From: Pseudomonas sp. MWU16-30317 | GTDB lineage: Bacteria; Pseudomonadota; Gammaproteobacteria; Pseudomonadales; Pseudomonadaceae | Direction of reading: 5' to 3' | DNA: 64,000 bases | NCBI RefSeq assembly: GCF_020515695.1 | Contig: NZ_JAIWJA010000007.1 | Span: 1 to 64,000 of the forward strand | In this document: positions 9,801-19,000 of the stretch, one piece after another | How positions within the stretch are numbered: position 1 is the stretch's first letter | Layout: each line of letters starts with the position of its first letter | Made by a program: the position numbers and the translations under genes | The notes under the pieces: model-generated | Seen by the model: the letters and a program-made list of their open reading frames with translations, nothing else | The model's database searches: none | What the model was told of the DNA's origin: nothing

Positions 9801-12800
9801 GCGCCTCATCCAGGCCCGCGGCGTCTCGCTGGGTCAGCACCACGGGCATTGTGGGCAGCACCTGTTGGCGCGGCGTGCCGTCGTCTTCGACAAACACGGT
9901 TCGCAAGGTCTCGTGACGCGATACCAGCCCCGACAAGGTGGCTTGCAGCGCATCGATGTCCAACTGGCCGGTCAAGCGCACCACCAGCGGCGTGTGGTAG
10001 GCGGTACTGGTGGGATGCAGTTTCCAGAACATCCATTGCCGATGCTGAGCGTGCGACACCGGTAACGGAGCCTCTCTGTTCACCACCGCTATGGCGCTGA
10101 CCCGCTGCGGCGTCCGCGCGGCCAATTCGCTGACGAATTGCCCAAGGTTTTGGGTATCGAACAGCACCCGCAATGCCACCTCCACCCCCGACTGCCGCCT
10201 GACCCGCGACACCACCTGGGTGGCCAGCAACGAGTGCCCGCCCAGCGCAAAGAAATTGTCCTCCAGCCCGACCCGCGAGACCTGCAGCACCTCGGCCCAG
10301 ATCGCGGCGACCTGCACCTGCAGCTCGGTCACCGGTGCCCGATACAGGGTCGCTGCCGCGACTGGCTCCGGCAGCGCCTTGCCGTCCAGCTTGCCGTTGG
10401 CCGTGATGGGCAGGCGCTCCAGCGCCAGCCAGTGCTGCGGTTGCAGATGGTCTGGCAAGAGCGCTTTGAGTGCCCTGCCTACGTCCTCGACAAACAGCTG
10501 CTGCGCGGCCGCATCCGGCGTCCAGTGGGCCAGCACCAGATACGCCGCCAGTTGACGGTTCTCGCCCTCACCCACCACCCTGACCACGGCATTGGCGACA
10601 CCGGCCAGCGTGCACACGCGACTTTCGATTTCGGCCAGTTCGACGCGGTAGCCACGGATTTTCACCTGGCCATCGATGCGTCCGATAAAGCGCAAGGCCC
10701 CGTCACGCTGAGCGCGCACCCAGTCGCCGGTGCGGTACATCCGCGCACCGTGAGCATTGGCCGGATCAGGGACGAAGCGCTCGGCGGTGAGCGCCGGTTT
10801 GCCCAGATAGCCGCGCGCCAATCCTGCCCCGCCAATGTACAACTCACCCTTGGCCGCGCCGGGAACCGCTTGCAGGCAATCGGACAACACCTGCGCGCGA
10901 ATATTGTCCAGCGCACGGCCCAGCACGGGCTCGCCGGCCAGTTCATGGGTGAGGACACCGACGGTGGTTTCGGTCGGACCGTAGTGGTTGAACACTCGCA
11001 GTACGGGAGCCAAGGCGGTGATACGGCTCAGCAGCGCGGGCGCGACGGCTTCGCCGCCGACGATCAACACGCGCCGAGGCAGCGCAGCCGCCCCCGCCGA
11101 GAGCATCGCCTGCAAGTGCGAAGGGACGATCTTCAAGGCATCGATGGCGTGCTCGCGCATGTAGGCGGCAAACACATCGGCATCCAGCACCGTTTGCTTG
11201 TCGAGCAGGTGCAGGGTCTTGCCGGCGCACAGCGCGCCATAGAACATCGTGTGACCCAGGTCGGCAGCGGGCGTGGTGACCATCGCCAGGCTGCGCACCG
11301 TGGCCAGCGGCACCCGCTCGCCGACACTCAGCACGTAGTTGACCAGCGCGCCGTGGCTGACGGCGACGCCCTTGGGCATGCCCGTGGTGCCTGAGGTGTA
11401 GATCACGTAGGCGAGGTGCTCGGCATGCACCGGCACGGGCTGCAGCGTCACGGCCGGCCATGGGGCATCGAAGGCGATCAAGCGCACATCGTCGGGCAAC
11501 TCGATGTCGCGTCCCAGCACCCGTTTCACCTGGCTGTCGGCGAGCATGAACGCCAGGCGCTGCGCCGGCTGGTCAGGCTCCAAGGGTAGATAGGCAGCGC
11601 CGGCCTTGAGTACCGCGACAATCGCCACGAGCATATTGATCGAACGGTCAGCCAGCACGCCGATCCGCTGATCGGGCTGCGCGCCGTTATCCAGCAACAC
11701 CCGCGCCAGGGCATCGGAACGCTGCTGCAGCACGGCATAGGTGATCGTTTCACCCGCGCTAACCGCTGCGATCTGCTGCGGATGTTGTTCGCAGGCACGC
11801 TCGATCAACCCATGGATGCTGGTGACTTCGCGGGCTATGGGCGTGTCGTCAGTGGCCGGCTGCGCAACGCGCACTGTCAGTTCACCGATACGGCGGTGCG
11901 GCACTGCGACCAAGGCCTCAAGCACTTGCAGCCAATGTTCACTCATGTCGGTAACGGTCTGGCCCTCGAACACATCCAGCGCATAGGTGAACACCGCGTG
12001 CAGTTGCCCGGCGCTCTCGTAGGTATCCAGGGCCAGATCGAAACGCGCGCTGTGCTTGTCCAGCGCCAGCTTTTCAACGCTCAGGCCGGACTGGGTGCGG
12101 ATCTGTCCGGCATCGGCAATCGCCGCCTGGTGATTGAACAACACTTGGAACAGCGGGCTAGGGCTGCTGCGGTCCAGCGCCAGCGCCTCGACCAGACGCT
12201 CGAAGGGCAGCTCCTGATGCGCCTGAGCCTCCAGGGCGGTGTCCTTGATGCGGCTCAGCAGCGCGTGCACGTCGTGGAGCGGATCGATCTCGGTGTGCAG
12301 TACCTGGGTGTTGATGAAGCAGCCGATCAACCCTTCGACCTCGCCACGGTTACGGTTGGCCACGGGCACGCCGACCCGAATGGTGGTCTGGCCGCTGTAG
12401 CGGAACAGCAGCACCTTGAAGGCCGCCAGCAAGACCATGAACAGGGTCACGCCCTGGGCCTTGGCCAAGGCGCGTAACTGCTCGGCCAGGGCCGCATCGA
12501 TCGGACACCGGTGGTGCGCGCCGCGGTAGCTAGGCTGCGACGGACGGGCGTGATCGTTGGGCAGTTCCAGGGGGGTATGGTCCTCGCCCAGCTTGTCGCG
12601 CCAGTACGCCAATTGCCGCTCCTGCTCGCCGGCCTCCAGCCAGCTGCGCTGCCACAGGGCGTAGTCGCGGTACTGGATCGGCAAGACGGTAAGGGCCGCC
12701 TCGGTGCCGCTGCATGCCGCGTCGTAGCAGCGCAAGAACTCTTCGATCAGCACGTTCAGCGACCAGCCATCAGCGACGATATGGTGCAAGGTCAGCAGCA

Positions 12801-13329
12801 GCACGTGTTCGTCGGCGGCCAGCGTCAGCAGCTGTACACGCAGCAAGGGGCCCTGGACCAGATCGAACGGTGCACAGGCTTCTGTTTCTGCAATGAGGGT
12901 GACCTGCGCTTCGCGGTCATCCGGCTGCAGCGCGCTCAGATCATGGCGCTGAATGCCCACGGCGAGGGAGTCGAGCACGTGCTGGCGGATCTGTTCGTCG
13001 TGCTCGTGGAACAGCGTACGCAAGGTCTCGTGACGCGCCACCAGGAGATTGAAGGCACTGTGCAAGGCGGCGACGTCGAGCGCCCCCTTCAAGCGCACCG
13101 CCATGGGCAGGTTGTAAGCGGCGCTGTGCGGGTCGAGCTGCCAGAGGAACCACATGCGCTGCTGCGCATACGACAGACCGTCGCGTTCCGCGCTGGCGAC
13201 ATCGGCAGGGATGGGCAACAGTGCAAAATCGACGCCCTCTTGCTGCAAGCCCTCCAGGAACAACCGGCGTTTTTCCGTGGGCAGTTCGATAAAGCGGCGG
13301 GCGAGTTTCAGCGAGAGTTCGGCGTTCAT
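6874..13329 (-). CDS. Two-module pyoverdine non-ribosomal peptide synthetase
   Basis: This protein of 2151 residues has the domain order C-A-T-C-A-T. The visible motifs are HHIVADG (about 183), YTSGTTG (about 648), GGHSLLA (about 1033), HHVVSDG (about 1218), YTSGSTG (about 1696) and GGHSLLA (about 2083). There is no epimerase or terminal thioesterase, so the chain must pass to another synthetase. Specificity positions of the first adenylation domain read D-L-T-K-I-G-H-V-G, an Asp-type code. Those of the second read D-L-W-N-N-A-L-T-Y, which resembles codes I recall for Ala (less sure). The first module is closely similar to the first module of the left synthetase. The start ATG at 13329 is preceded by a perfect PvdS promoter at 13386-13409. 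By position it resembles the pvdI/pvdJ/pvdD family, but I do not assign a specific letter. Confidence 0.92.
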   Translation of the reverse strand: MNAELSLKLARRFIELPTEKRRLFLEGLQQEGVDFALLPIPADVASAERDGLSYAQQRMWFLWQLDPHSAAYNLPMAVRLKGALDVAALHSAFNLLVARHETLRTLFHEHDEQIRQHVLDSLAVGIQRHDLSALQPDDREAQVTLIAETEACAPFDLVQGPLLRVQLLTLAADEHVLLLTLHHIVADGWSLNVLIEEFLRCYDAACSGTEAALTVLPIQYRDYALWQRSWLEAGEQERQLAYWRDKLGEDHTPLELPNDHARPSQPSYRGAHHRCPIDAALAEQLRALAKAQGVTLFMVLLAAFKVLLFRYSGQTTIRVGVPVANRNRGEVEGLIGCFINTQVLHTEIDPLHDVHALLSRIKDTALEAQAHQELPFERLVEALALDRSSPSPLFQVLFNHQAAIADAGQIRTQSGLSVEKLALDKHSARFDLALDTYESAGQLHAVFTYALDVFEGQTVTDMSEHWLQVLEALVAVPHRRIGELTVRVAQPATDDTPIAREVTSIHGLIERACEQHPQQIAAVSAGETITYAVLQQRSDALARVLLDNGAQPDQRIGVLADRSINMLVAIVAVLKAGAAYLPLEPDQPAQRLAFMLADSQVKRVLGRDIELPDDVRLIAFDAPWPAVTLQPVPVHAEHLAYVIYTSGTTGMPKGVAVSHGALVNYVLSVGERVPLATVRSLAMVTTPAADLGHTMFYGALCAGKTLHLLDKQTVLDADVFAAYMREHAIDALKIVPSHLQAMLSAGAAALPRRVLIVGGEAVAPALLSRITALAPVLRVFNHYGPTETTVGVLTHELAGEPVLGRALDNIRAQVLSDCLQAVPGAAKGELYIGGAGLARGYLGKPALTAERFVPDPANAHGARMYRTGDWVRAQRDGALRFIGRIDGQVKIRGYRVELAEIESRVCTLAGVANAVVRVVGEGENRQLAAYLVLAHWTPDAAAQQLFVEDVGRALKALLPDHLQPQHWLALERLPITANGKLDGKALPEPVAAATLYRAPVTELQVQVAAIWAEVLQVSRVGLEDNFFALGGHSLLATQVVSRVRRQSGVEVALRVLFDTQNLGQFVSELAARTPQRVSAIAVVNREAPLPVSHAQHRQWMFWKLHPTSTAYHTPLVVRLTGQLDIDALQATLSGLVSRHETLRTVFVEDDGTPRQQVLPTMPVVLTQRDAAGLDEAQLATRIEAAVAQPFDLAHGPLWRALLLRQGNARHVLVLSLHHVVSDGWSMGVMVRECLHSYRALTSGAPADLPVPIVQYADYAVWQRQQLEQGVLHTQLVYWRATLENDFTPLELPADRPRPAVQSHRGARIDMDLPVDLVERLRALAVKRNATLFHVLLSAFALVLARYGAREKINIGVPMTNRNRVELEGLLGFFVNTVVVRLEVDPAQPFEAYLDRVKEVSLQAQDHKEVPFDTLVEALNPDRSTAYNPLFQVMYNHLRDVGTQVAQGSVAGLHLEEIELVEHSAQFDLALNTLELRDGVRASFTFATDLFDQTRIERMSQHWLTVLRAMAEAPTQAVGELAIIGAAEQRAQIEAGTGPRVEVPGLAVHQWFERQAVLEPHALALVYNEQEWTREALNSRANALAHALAGLGVGRGSRVAIAMQRTPDTVAALFAVLKSGAAYVPLDLAYPLPRLRYMLQDSEATVLMVQGDGAAALPTLGDITVLDVDEVPAHPSGPGNLDLGCVAADLAYCIYTSGSTGTPKGVMIEHGNVAALVQWSASVYSRDDLQGVLAATSICFDLSAWELFVTLGLGGSVILANNALQLPELPARDRVRLINTVPSVIRTLCDTGQIPASVRIINTAGEALKQTVVDALYAQTQVCRVYDLYGPSEDTTYSTFSLRTPAGHDTIGRPLSNSAAYLLDDGVQCVPAGHTAEIFMAGSGLARGYLNRPALTAQRFVPDPLAAVAGQRMYRTADLARQDAEGSLVCLGRTDHQVKIRGFRVECGEIEVALRRLPGIQDAVVVDVEAAGSRQLVAYLVLAAPQSDSAPNTSRVLKQRLDAHLRQSLPDYMVPAYNVVLAALPLTANGKLDRAALPAPQHAEPGRPRRLPETPLQQQVAAVWAQALNLPEVGLDDNFFELGGHSLLATQVTARLQAQQRIDLPLLELFQAPDLQRYAQAIERYQAGSSADLDELGDWLGELEVASHEEPL

Positions 13330-13385
13330 GCGTTGCGTCCTTGAGGATAGGAGGCGGGGTCAGTGACCCCTGATACTCCACAAGA

Positions 13386-13409
13386 ACGAAACAGCGGCAG
13401 GCTGATTTA
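13386..13409 (-). promoter_or_regulatory. PvdS iron-starvation promoter of the two-module synthetase
   Basis: On the minus strand TAAAT (13409-13405), a 16-base spacer and CGT (13388-13386) match the consensus perfectly, about 57 bp upstream of the ATG at 13329. The synthetase can thus be transcribed separately from the thioesterase ending at 13444. Confidence 0.78.
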
Positions 13410-13443
13410 GCCTTTACACAACAGCAGCAGAAACGGAGCCCGA

Positions 13444-14208
13444 TCAGGCTCCGACCCACCATATCGCGGGCGATTCCATCAGCGTCTCACGCTCATACCG
13501 ACGCAAGTCCACCTCCAGATTGGCCTTCAACAAGCGCAGCACCTTGGCCTCGTGCTCATGAATGAAGAAGTGCCCACCGGCGAGCATGTCCAGCGAAAAG
13601 TTCGCTTCGGTTTCCGCTTGCCAGGCCATCAACTGCAGCTGGGTGGCCTTGTCCTCAGCGCCGCCCAGCACGTGCAGCGGGCAGCTCAGGGGTGGCCGCG
13701 CGCGATACGCATAGCGCCCGCACAGCAGGAAGTCGGCGCGCAACACAGGCAAGATCAAGGCCATCAGTTCGGCGTCGTCGAGCACCTGCGGCGGTGTGCC
13801 TTGCAGGTCGCGCAGATCGGCCTTCAACGCGTCATCCGACTTGGGTTCGGCAAAGCCGCGGTCGTAGTCTTCGCGGCGGGTCGGTGCGGCCGTACCGCTG
13901 GCGAACAAGGCCACCGGTTCCGGAGCGCCGAACTCGCGCAAGGCGTGCACCAGCTCGAAGCCCAGCAAGGCGCCCAGGCTGTGCCCAAACACCCCGTAAG
14001 GGCCTTGAATCTGCGGTGCCAGCTCGCGGGCCAGCTGCTGCGCCAAGGCCTGCATGTCGGTCTGCAGCGCTTCGCCGAGGCGCGCGCCGCGGCCTGGCAG
14101 CTCGACGGGCTGCACCTGCAGCCATTCGGGGAGCTTGCGCCGCCAGCGGCTGTAGACCATGGCACTGGCCCCTGAATAGGGCAGGCAAAACAGTTGCATC
14201 GTCGCCAT
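13444..14208 (-). CDS. Type II thioesterase of the pyoverdine pathway (PvdG/PA2411-like)
   Basis: This alpha/beta-hydrolase of 254 residues is the normal size for a stand-alone synthetase-associated thioesterase, which clears misloaded carrier domains. The opening LFCLPYSGASA is the typical first strand and oxyanion region. The nucleophile elbow is GHSLG (about residues 95-99), and the late GGHFF supplies the catalytic His. It starts 10 bp after the mbtH-like gene, with GAGGT seven bases before the ATG, so the two are co-transcribed. In P. aeruginosa a thioesterase gene (PA2411) also follows the MbtH-like gene PA2412, so this is probably its counterpart rather than strict pvdG. Confidence 0.88.
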   Translation of the reverse strand: MATMQLFCLPYSGASAMVYSRWRRKLPEWLQVQPVELPGRGARLGEALQTDMQALAQQLARELAPQIQGPYGVFGHSLGALLGFELVHALREFGAPEPVALFASGTAAPTRREDYDRGFAEPKSDDALKADLRDLQGTPPQVLDDAELMALILPVLRADFLLCGRYAYRARPPLSCPLHVLGGAEDKATQLQLMAWQAETEANFSLDMLAGGHFFIHEHEAKVLRLLKANLEVDLRRYERETLMESPAIWWVGA

Positions 14209-14218
14209 GGTCGGGACC

Positions 14219-14461
14219 TCAGTGCACGCCTTGATTCTCGCGCAGGCGCGCTTGCTCTTCCATGTGCTTGCGCAGGCTCAGGGGGCGCATGTCGGTCCAG
14301 ACTTCTTCGATGTAGGCCAGGCACTCCTTCTTGAAGCCGCTCTTGCCGACGGTGCGCCAGCCTTTGGGGACTTCCTTGTAGTCAGGCCAGATGGAGTACT
14401 GTTCTTCGTGGTTGACCACGACTTGAAAGAGGATGTCTTCGCGATCGAATACCGAGGTCAT
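14219..14461 (-). CDS. MbtH-like adenylation-domain partner protein
   Basis: This 80-residue protein shows the whole MbtH signature: NHEEQYSIWP, PKGWRTVGKSG, CLAYIEEVWTDMRP and SLR. MbtH-like proteins bind synthetase adenylation domains and are needed for their folding or activity. The start has AGGAG seven bases upstream. It is followed at 10 bp by the thioesterase gene and has its own iron-starvation promoter in the 109-bp gap after pvdH. Length and motifs are canonical (PA2412 type). Confidence 0.95.
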   Translation of the reverse strand: MTSVFDREDILFQVVVNHEEQYSIWPDYKEVPKGWRTVGKSGFKKECLAYIEEVWTDMRPLSLRKHMEEQARLRENQGVH

Positions 14462-14511
14462 AGTGTTGCTCCTTGAGGGTGGATGCGACGCAGGGGCCGC
14501 GTTTAATCAAG

Positions 14512-14535
14512 ACGAATGAGGGCTTTGAAAATTAA
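14512..14535 (-). promoter_or_regulatory. Probable PvdS promoter of mbtH-thioesterase
   Basis: On the minus strand TTAAT (14535-14531), a 16-base spacer and CGT (14514-14512) lie about 50 bp before the mbtH ATG. The first element has one mismatch to TAAAT; the spacing equals that of the other boxes in this locus. Confidence 0.55.
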
Positions 14536-14570
14536 GTCAAAGGCTTCGCGGACGGAGCCCGCGAAGCTGT

Positions 14571-15965
14571 TCAGGCGCCGGTCAGGGCGCCAGTCACGGC
14601 CTTGGCGAAGATCCGCGCCACCTCATCGATCTGTTCGGCGGTGATGATCAGCGGCGGCAGAAAGCGCACCACGCTGCTGTGGCGTCCGCCCACTTCGATG
14701 ATCAACCCGCGCTTGAGGCACTCGCGCTGGATGCGGCTGGCCAGGGCGGTGTTGGCGGCCGGGTGGCCGAGGGGGTCGGGCGCGGCGTGGGGGTCGATGA
14801 TCTCGACGCCGAGCATCAGCCCGCGGCCGCGTACGTCGCCCAGCTGCGGTACGCGTTTTTGCAGGTCCAGCAACTGCGTGCGCAGGCGCTGGCCCATGCT
14901 GGTGGCATGTTCGACCAAGCGGTGCTCTTCGATGTAGCGAATCACCGCAGAGCCCGCAGCCATGGCCATCTGATTGCCGCGGAAGGTGCCGGCGTGGGCA
15001 CCGGGCTGCCAGGTGTCGAGCCAGTCCTGATAGACCATCACCGCCAGCGGCAGGCTGCCGCCGATGGCCTTGGACAGCACCACCACGTCGGGGACGATGT
15101 GCGCGTGCTCGAAGGCGAACAGCTTGCCGGTGCGGCCGAAGCCGGTCTGAATCTCGTCGATGATCAACGGAATGCCGGCCTTGGCGGTGATCTCGCGCAC
15201 GCCACGCAGCCACATGTCGGCGGCCGGGATCACACCGCCCTCGCCTTGCACCACTTCGAGGATCACCCCGGCCGGCGCCTGCACGCCGCTTTCCGGGTCG
15301 TTGAGCAGGTTGCGCAGGTAGCGCAGGTTGACCTCGACCCCGGGCACGCCGCCGAGGCCGAACGGGCAACGGTAGTCGTAGGGGAACGGCATGAACTGCA
15401 CGCCCTGGCTGACCATCGCGCCCAGGGGCGTCTTGGCCTTGAGGTTGCCCATCAGGCTCAGCGCGCCCTGGCTCATGCCGTGATAGCCGCCGTGGAAGGC
15501 CAGGATGGTGCTGCGCCCAGTGGCCATGCGCACCAGCTTGAGGGCGGCCTCGACGGCGTCGGTGCCGGTGGGGCCGGTGAACTGGATTTTCGCCTTGGTG
15601 GCGAACGATGCCGGCAGCGCGGCGAACAGGTCCTGCACGAAGCGATCCTTGACCGGGGTGCTGAGGTCGAGGGTGTGCAGCGGCAGTTCGTCATCGAGCA
15701 CCTGGCGAATGGCGTCGATGACCACCGGGTGGTTGTGGCCCAGCGCCATGGTGCCGGCGCCGGCCAGGCAGTCGATGAAGGTGCGGCCCTCGACGTCTTC
15801 GACATGAATGCCCCGGGCCCGTTTGAGCGCCAGCGGCAGGCGCCGCGGATAACTGCGGGCGTTGGACTCCTGCAGCTTTTGCCGGGCCAGGATGGGGCTG
15901 TCCTCGAAGTGGTAGTCCTTGTCTGCTTCGTGGGCGATGGGGCTTTCGGCTAACACTGTGCTCAT
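14571..15965 (-). CDS. pvdH: Diaminobutyrate-2-oxoglutarate aminotransferase PvdH
   Basis: This class III PLP-dependent aminotransferase makes L-2,4-diaminobutyrate from aspartate semialdehyde, the residue that PvdL builds into the chromophore precursor. With the start at 15965 (MSTVLAESP) it has 464 residues, close to the family length. That start has AGGAG seven bases upstream, while the ATG at 15971 is only one base from it. Visible motifs are GPTGTDAVEAALKL, the aromatic stacking region FHGGYHGMS, IDEIQTGFGRTG, and the PLP lysine in VVLSKAIGG. The gap to the pvdL stop is 78 bp with no clear iron-starvation box, so it is probably read through from pvdL. Confidence 0.95.
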   Translation of the reverse strand: MSTVLAESPIAHEADKDYHFEDSPILARQKLQESNARSYPRRLPLALKRARGIHVEDVEGRTFIDCLAGAGTMALGHNHPVVIDAIRQVLDDELPLHTLDLSTPVKDRFVQDLFAALPASFATKAKIQFTGPTGTDAVEAALKLVRMATGRSTILAFHGGYHGMSQGALSLMGNLKAKTPLGAMVSQGVQFMPFPYDYRCPFGLGGVPGVEVNLRYLRNLLNDPESGVQAPAGVILEVVQGEGGVIPAADMWLRGVREITAKAGIPLIIDEIQTGFGRTGKLFAFEHAHIVPDVVVLSKAIGGSLPLAVMVYQDWLDTWQPGAHAGTFRGNQMAMAAGSAVIRYIEEHRLVEHATSMGQRLRTQLLDLQKRVPQLGDVRGRGLMLGVEIIDPHAAPDPLGHPAANTALASRIQRECLKRGLIIEVGGRHSSVVRFLPPLIITAEQIDEVARIFAKAVTGALTGA

Positions 15966-16043
15966 GGTCATGCTCCTGAAAGAGAAGTTAAAAAGCCGAG
16001 GGTGGGTTGGTTTTCTGAAGGTGACTGGCAAGCAGGGTCCGCA

Positions 16044-19000
16044 TCACAACGCCTCCAACCGAGCCATCAGGTCGTCGATGCGGCTGACCTTCTGCTCGGT
16101 CAACGCGCTGCCATCGAGGCCGTCGATATAGCGCGCCAACGCCTGCACGGTGCTGCACTCGAACATCGCCCGCAGCGGCACACTGCGCTGCAACGCCTGC
16201 TGCACCCGCGAAGCGATCTGCGTGGCCAGCAGCGAGTGGCCGCCGAGGTCGAAGAAGTCGTCGGTAACGCCCACTCGGGGGGCGCCCAGCACCTCGCTCC
16301 AGATCTGCACCAGGGTCTGTTCCAGCTCGCTGCTCGGCGCCACATAGTGCTGCGTGGCGCTGAAATCCGGGGCCGGCAGCGCCTTGCGATCGAGCTTGCC
16401 ATTGGCGTTGAGCGGCAACTGCGCCAGGGCCTGCCAATGGCGCGGCACCATGTAGTCCGGCAGGCTCTGGCTCAGGTGCGCCTTGAGCGCTTCCCAGTCT
16501 GGGCTCGGCTGATCGCTGACCACATAGCCCACCAGGTACTGACCGGTGGCCGCGTGCTGCACCGCCACCGCCGCATCACGCAGCGACGGCCACTCACGCA
16601 GGCGCGCTTCGATCTCGCCCAGCTCGATGCGATAGCCACGAATCTTGACCTGATGGTCGACCCGGCCCACGTACTCCAGCACGCCATCGAGGCGCCGCTG
16701 GGCCAGGTCGCCGCTGCGATACAAGCGCTCGCCGCCCGTGCCGAACGGGTCGGGCAAGAAACTCGCCGCCGTGCGGGCCGGATCGCGCAAGTAACCGCGC
16801 CCTACCCCGGTACCGGCGATGAACAGCTCGCCCTGAGCCAGCAACGCGACGCGGTGCAATTCGTCATCGAGCACGTACAAACGGTTGTTGTCGGTGGCGC
16901 TGCCGATGGGCAGATAGCTGCCGGCACTGGAGGCCGCGTCGACGCGGAACAGCGCCACGTCATCGGCACATTCCGCCGGGCCGTAGGCGTTCACCAGCGC
17001 TACCGACGGGTAGCGTTGCAGCCATTGGCGGGCCAGCGCCGGCGGCATCGCTTCACCGGTGGGCAGCAGCCAGCGCAGGCGCTCAAGCTCGGCAGGCGCT
17101 TCGGCCAGCAAGCCCTGAATCAGCGACGGCACGCTTTCGAGCACGGTGATGCCGGTGTCGCGGACATGGCGCAACAGCGCCGCCGGATCATGAGCGATGG
17201 CATCGGGGACGATCTCGATGCGGGCGCCGCACAACGCAGCGGCGAGGAACTGCCACACGGAAATATCGAAGCCCTGGGAAGCGGTCTGGGCGATCACGTC
17301 GTGCTCATCGAGCGCCAGATACGGCACCTTGCTCAACTGGTTGTTGAGCATGCCGGCCTGATTCACCGCCACGCCTTTGGGCACCCCCGTGGACCCGGAG
17401 GTATAGATCACATAGGCCAGGTGCTGGCCGGTCACCGCGATGCCGGGAGCAGCCACTTCGCCGTCACCCTCCTGTACCTCGTCCCACACCAGCAACCGGG
17501 GCCGCCCGGCACAACTCAGCTCGTCGAGCAACTGCTCGGCCTGCGCCCGACACGCCGCGCTGCACACCATCACCGGCGCGGCACTGACCTCGAGGATGCG
17601 CGCCAGGCGTTGCGGTGGATGGGCCGGGTCCAGCGGCACATAACCGGCGCCGGCCTTGAGGCTGCCGACGATCATGCCCAGCAACGGCAAGCCCCGCTCG
17701 GCCAGCAAGGCCACCGGCTGATCAGGTTGCACACCGGCCGCCAGCAACGCCTGGCCCAGGCGATTGGCGTAGCGATCGAGCTCGGCGTACTGCCATTGCT
17801 CACCGGCGCAGACCGCCACGATGCGCTCGGGATGCTCCGCCACCTGCGCCTCGAACAGCGGCACATAACCCTGCTGCAACGGGTAGTCGCGCGCACTCTG
17901 GTTGCACTCTTCGATCAGGAAGCAGTGTTCATCCGCGGCCAGCAATGGCAGCGCGACGAGGTCCTGTTCGAAGCCGTCGACCAGCGCCAGCAACAGACGC
18001 TGGAACTCGCCGAGCAGGCGCTCGACGGTCGCCACGTCGAAGAAGCGGCGGTCGTAGGACAGGTGCAGGCCGAGGTCGTCACCCGGATAGCAGACTACCG
18101 TCAGCGGGTAGTTGGTGTGGGTGCGGCCGGACTCCGAGCGTGCGTTGAGGCCCTGGGCGCCTTGCAGCACCGTGGCGTCGACCGGAGCGTTTTCGAACAC
18201 GAACAGGCTGTCGAACAGCGGCTGGCCCTTGGGCAGTTCGCTGCACGCCTGAATGCTCACCAGCGGCAGATGCTCGTGTTCGCGCAGCTCGAGGTTGCGC
18301 TCGAACAGCTGTTGCAACCAGCCACGCACGCGCAACGGCTGACCGACATCCGGCATGCGCACCCGCAACGGGATGCTGTTGATGAACAGTCCGACGCATT
18401 CCTGCATCTGCGGCAGGCTGGCCGGGCGCCCGGCCACGGTGACGCCGAACAGCACGTCGCGCTCGCCGCTGTAGCGGCGCAGCACCAACGCCCAGGCCGC
18501 CTGGGCGAAGGTGTTGACGGTCAATTGATGGCGCTGGGCCAACTCGCGCAGGCGCGCGCCTTGCTCGGGCTGCAAGCGCCGGTAAACGTCGCCGACCTGC
18601 ATGCCACCGTTGTCGTGGAGGATCGGCCGGTCGCTGGGGATCAGCGTCGGTCGCGCAAAGCCGGCCAGCGTCTCGCGCCAGTAGCGTTGCGACGACTCCA
18701 GGCCTTGATGGTGCAGCCAGGCGATGAACTCGCGGTAGCGCGGTGGTGTGCTCAGTTGCGCGTCGACGCCCTGCTCCAGCGCCTGATAGATGACCATGAA
18801 GTCGCCCATCAGAATCGAACGGCACCAGGCATCGATCAGGATGTGGTGGTTGCTCATGATGAACCAGTGCTGCTCCGGCGCCAGACGGATCAGGCGCAGG
18901 CGCAGCGGCGGGCGCTCCAGCAGCGCGAAGCCGGCCAGGCGCTCGGCTTCGAGCAGCTGTTGCAGGCGCGCTTGGTGGCCTTCGGCGGGCAGCGCGCTCC

